A stretch of 5,335 nt of DNA from an uncultured Prevotella sp. (GTDB taxonomy: Bacteria > Bacteroidota > Bacteroidia > Bacteroidales > Bacteroidaceae): assembly GCA_900765465.1 (NCBI GenBank), contig CAAFRM010000191.1, forward strand, positions 1 to 5,335. The letters run 5' to 3'. Below are positions 5,132-5,335 of the stretch, piece by piece (position 1 is the stretch's first letter; each line of letters starts with the position of its first letter). The notes below the pieces were generated by a model. That model had not been told where the DNA came from. It did no database searches and worked only from the letters and a program-made list of their open reading frames with translations. Both the position numbers and the translations under genes were made by a program.

Positions 5132-5335
5132 ATGAAAGTATTAATGTTTGGATGGGAGTATCCTCCTCACGTATTTGGTGGCTTGGCTACTGCCAACTTT
5201 GGTATCACCCAGGGCTTGCATGCCCAGGGAGATGTTGATATAACATTGTGCCTGCCTCATCCTTTCGGTGATGAGGACCGCAGTGCATGTAAATTTGTGG
5301 CTATGAACAGTGTGCCTATCGCCTGGCGCGACGTC
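5132..5335 (+). CDS. Glycogen-synthase-like glycosyltransferase, N-terminal part (partial)
   Basis: Sixty-eight codons are present and the frame is open to the window edge. The product begins MKVLMFGWEYPPHVFGGLATANFGI, the first Rossmann strand and glycine-rich loop of GT-B glycosyltransferases. The GGL at residues 16-18 corresponds to the K-T-G-G-L sugar-nucleotide loop of glycogen and starch synthases (GT5) and related GT4 enzymes. The expected job is adding glucose from a nucleotide sugar to a growing alpha-1,4-glucan in the cytosol. Its position just downstream of a debranching enzyme supports a role in glycogen metabolism. GT4 versus GT5, and the donor (ADP- or UDP-glucose), cannot be told from this fragment. 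No signal peptide is visible. Translation is probably set by the strong AAGGAGG upstream. I would expect another alpha-glucan enzyme downstream, but that lies outside the window. Confidence 0.85.
   Translation, partial: MKVLMFGWEYPPHVFGGLATANFGITQGLHAQGDVDITLCLPHPFGDEDRSACKFVAMNSVPIAWRDV

Noticed and set aside
1..5335. Search for CRISPR arrays, insertion sequences, tRNA or rRNA genes, and riboswitches
   Set aside because: No regularly spaced repeats, transposase motifs, tRNA cloverleaf or long structured leader could be seen. The gene gaps are short and explained by promoters, terminators and small repeats.

Overview
The window looks like a chromosomal segment from a Bacteroidota bacterium, most likely Prevotella or Segatella (for example the S. 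copri group). Three things point there: promoters of the Bacteroidota type (TTTG, a spacer of about 19-21 nt, then TAnnTTTG) in front of miaA, the Crp/Fnr gene and the debranching enzyme; mostly AT-rich leaders without a Shine-Dalgarno sequence; and the protein types. The genus is an inference from recognised protein style. No database search was possible.

Layout. 1-66 is the 3' end of a type I glyceraldehyde-3-phosphate dehydrogenase gene, followed by a textbook intrinsic terminator (97-130). A promoter that almost touches its start codon drives a two-gene unit: a divergent MiaA-type tRNA dimethylallyltransferase (271-1245) and, 5 nt later, a diacylglycerol-kinase-fold lipid kinase with an altered catalytic signature (1251-2183). 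This unit ends in a perfect 30-bp inverted repeat with a TTCG loop (2176-2239) that contains the lipid kinase stop codon. The same hairpin separates the unit from a convergent Crp/Fnr-family regulator on the minus strand (2246-2950).

A 220-bp divergent intergenic region (2951-3170) carries one promoter in each direction and a 16-bp perfect palindrome between them. On the plus strand it leads into a glycogen debranching enzyme of the GDE_N/GDE_C (amylo-alpha-1,6-glucosidase) type (3171-5114). After 17 nt, and a consensus Shine-Dalgarno that is unusual for this phylum, comes the start of a glycogen-synthase-like glycosyltransferase (5132 to the window edge).

How the genes fit together. The right part is the beginning of a glycogen storage and mobilisation operon, with a debranching enzyme and a glucan-synthesising glycosyltransferase. 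The divergent Crp/Fnr protein is a candidate regulator of itself or of that operon, but this rests only on position and the palindrome. The left part is housekeeping (glycolysis, tRNA modification, lipid phosphorylation). I see no mobile element, CRISPR array, tRNA or rRNA, and no clearly new multi-gene system. The items most worth a second look are the long hairpin, the apparently leaderless miaA transcript, the lipid kinase active-site changes and the isolated strong Shine-Dalgarno.
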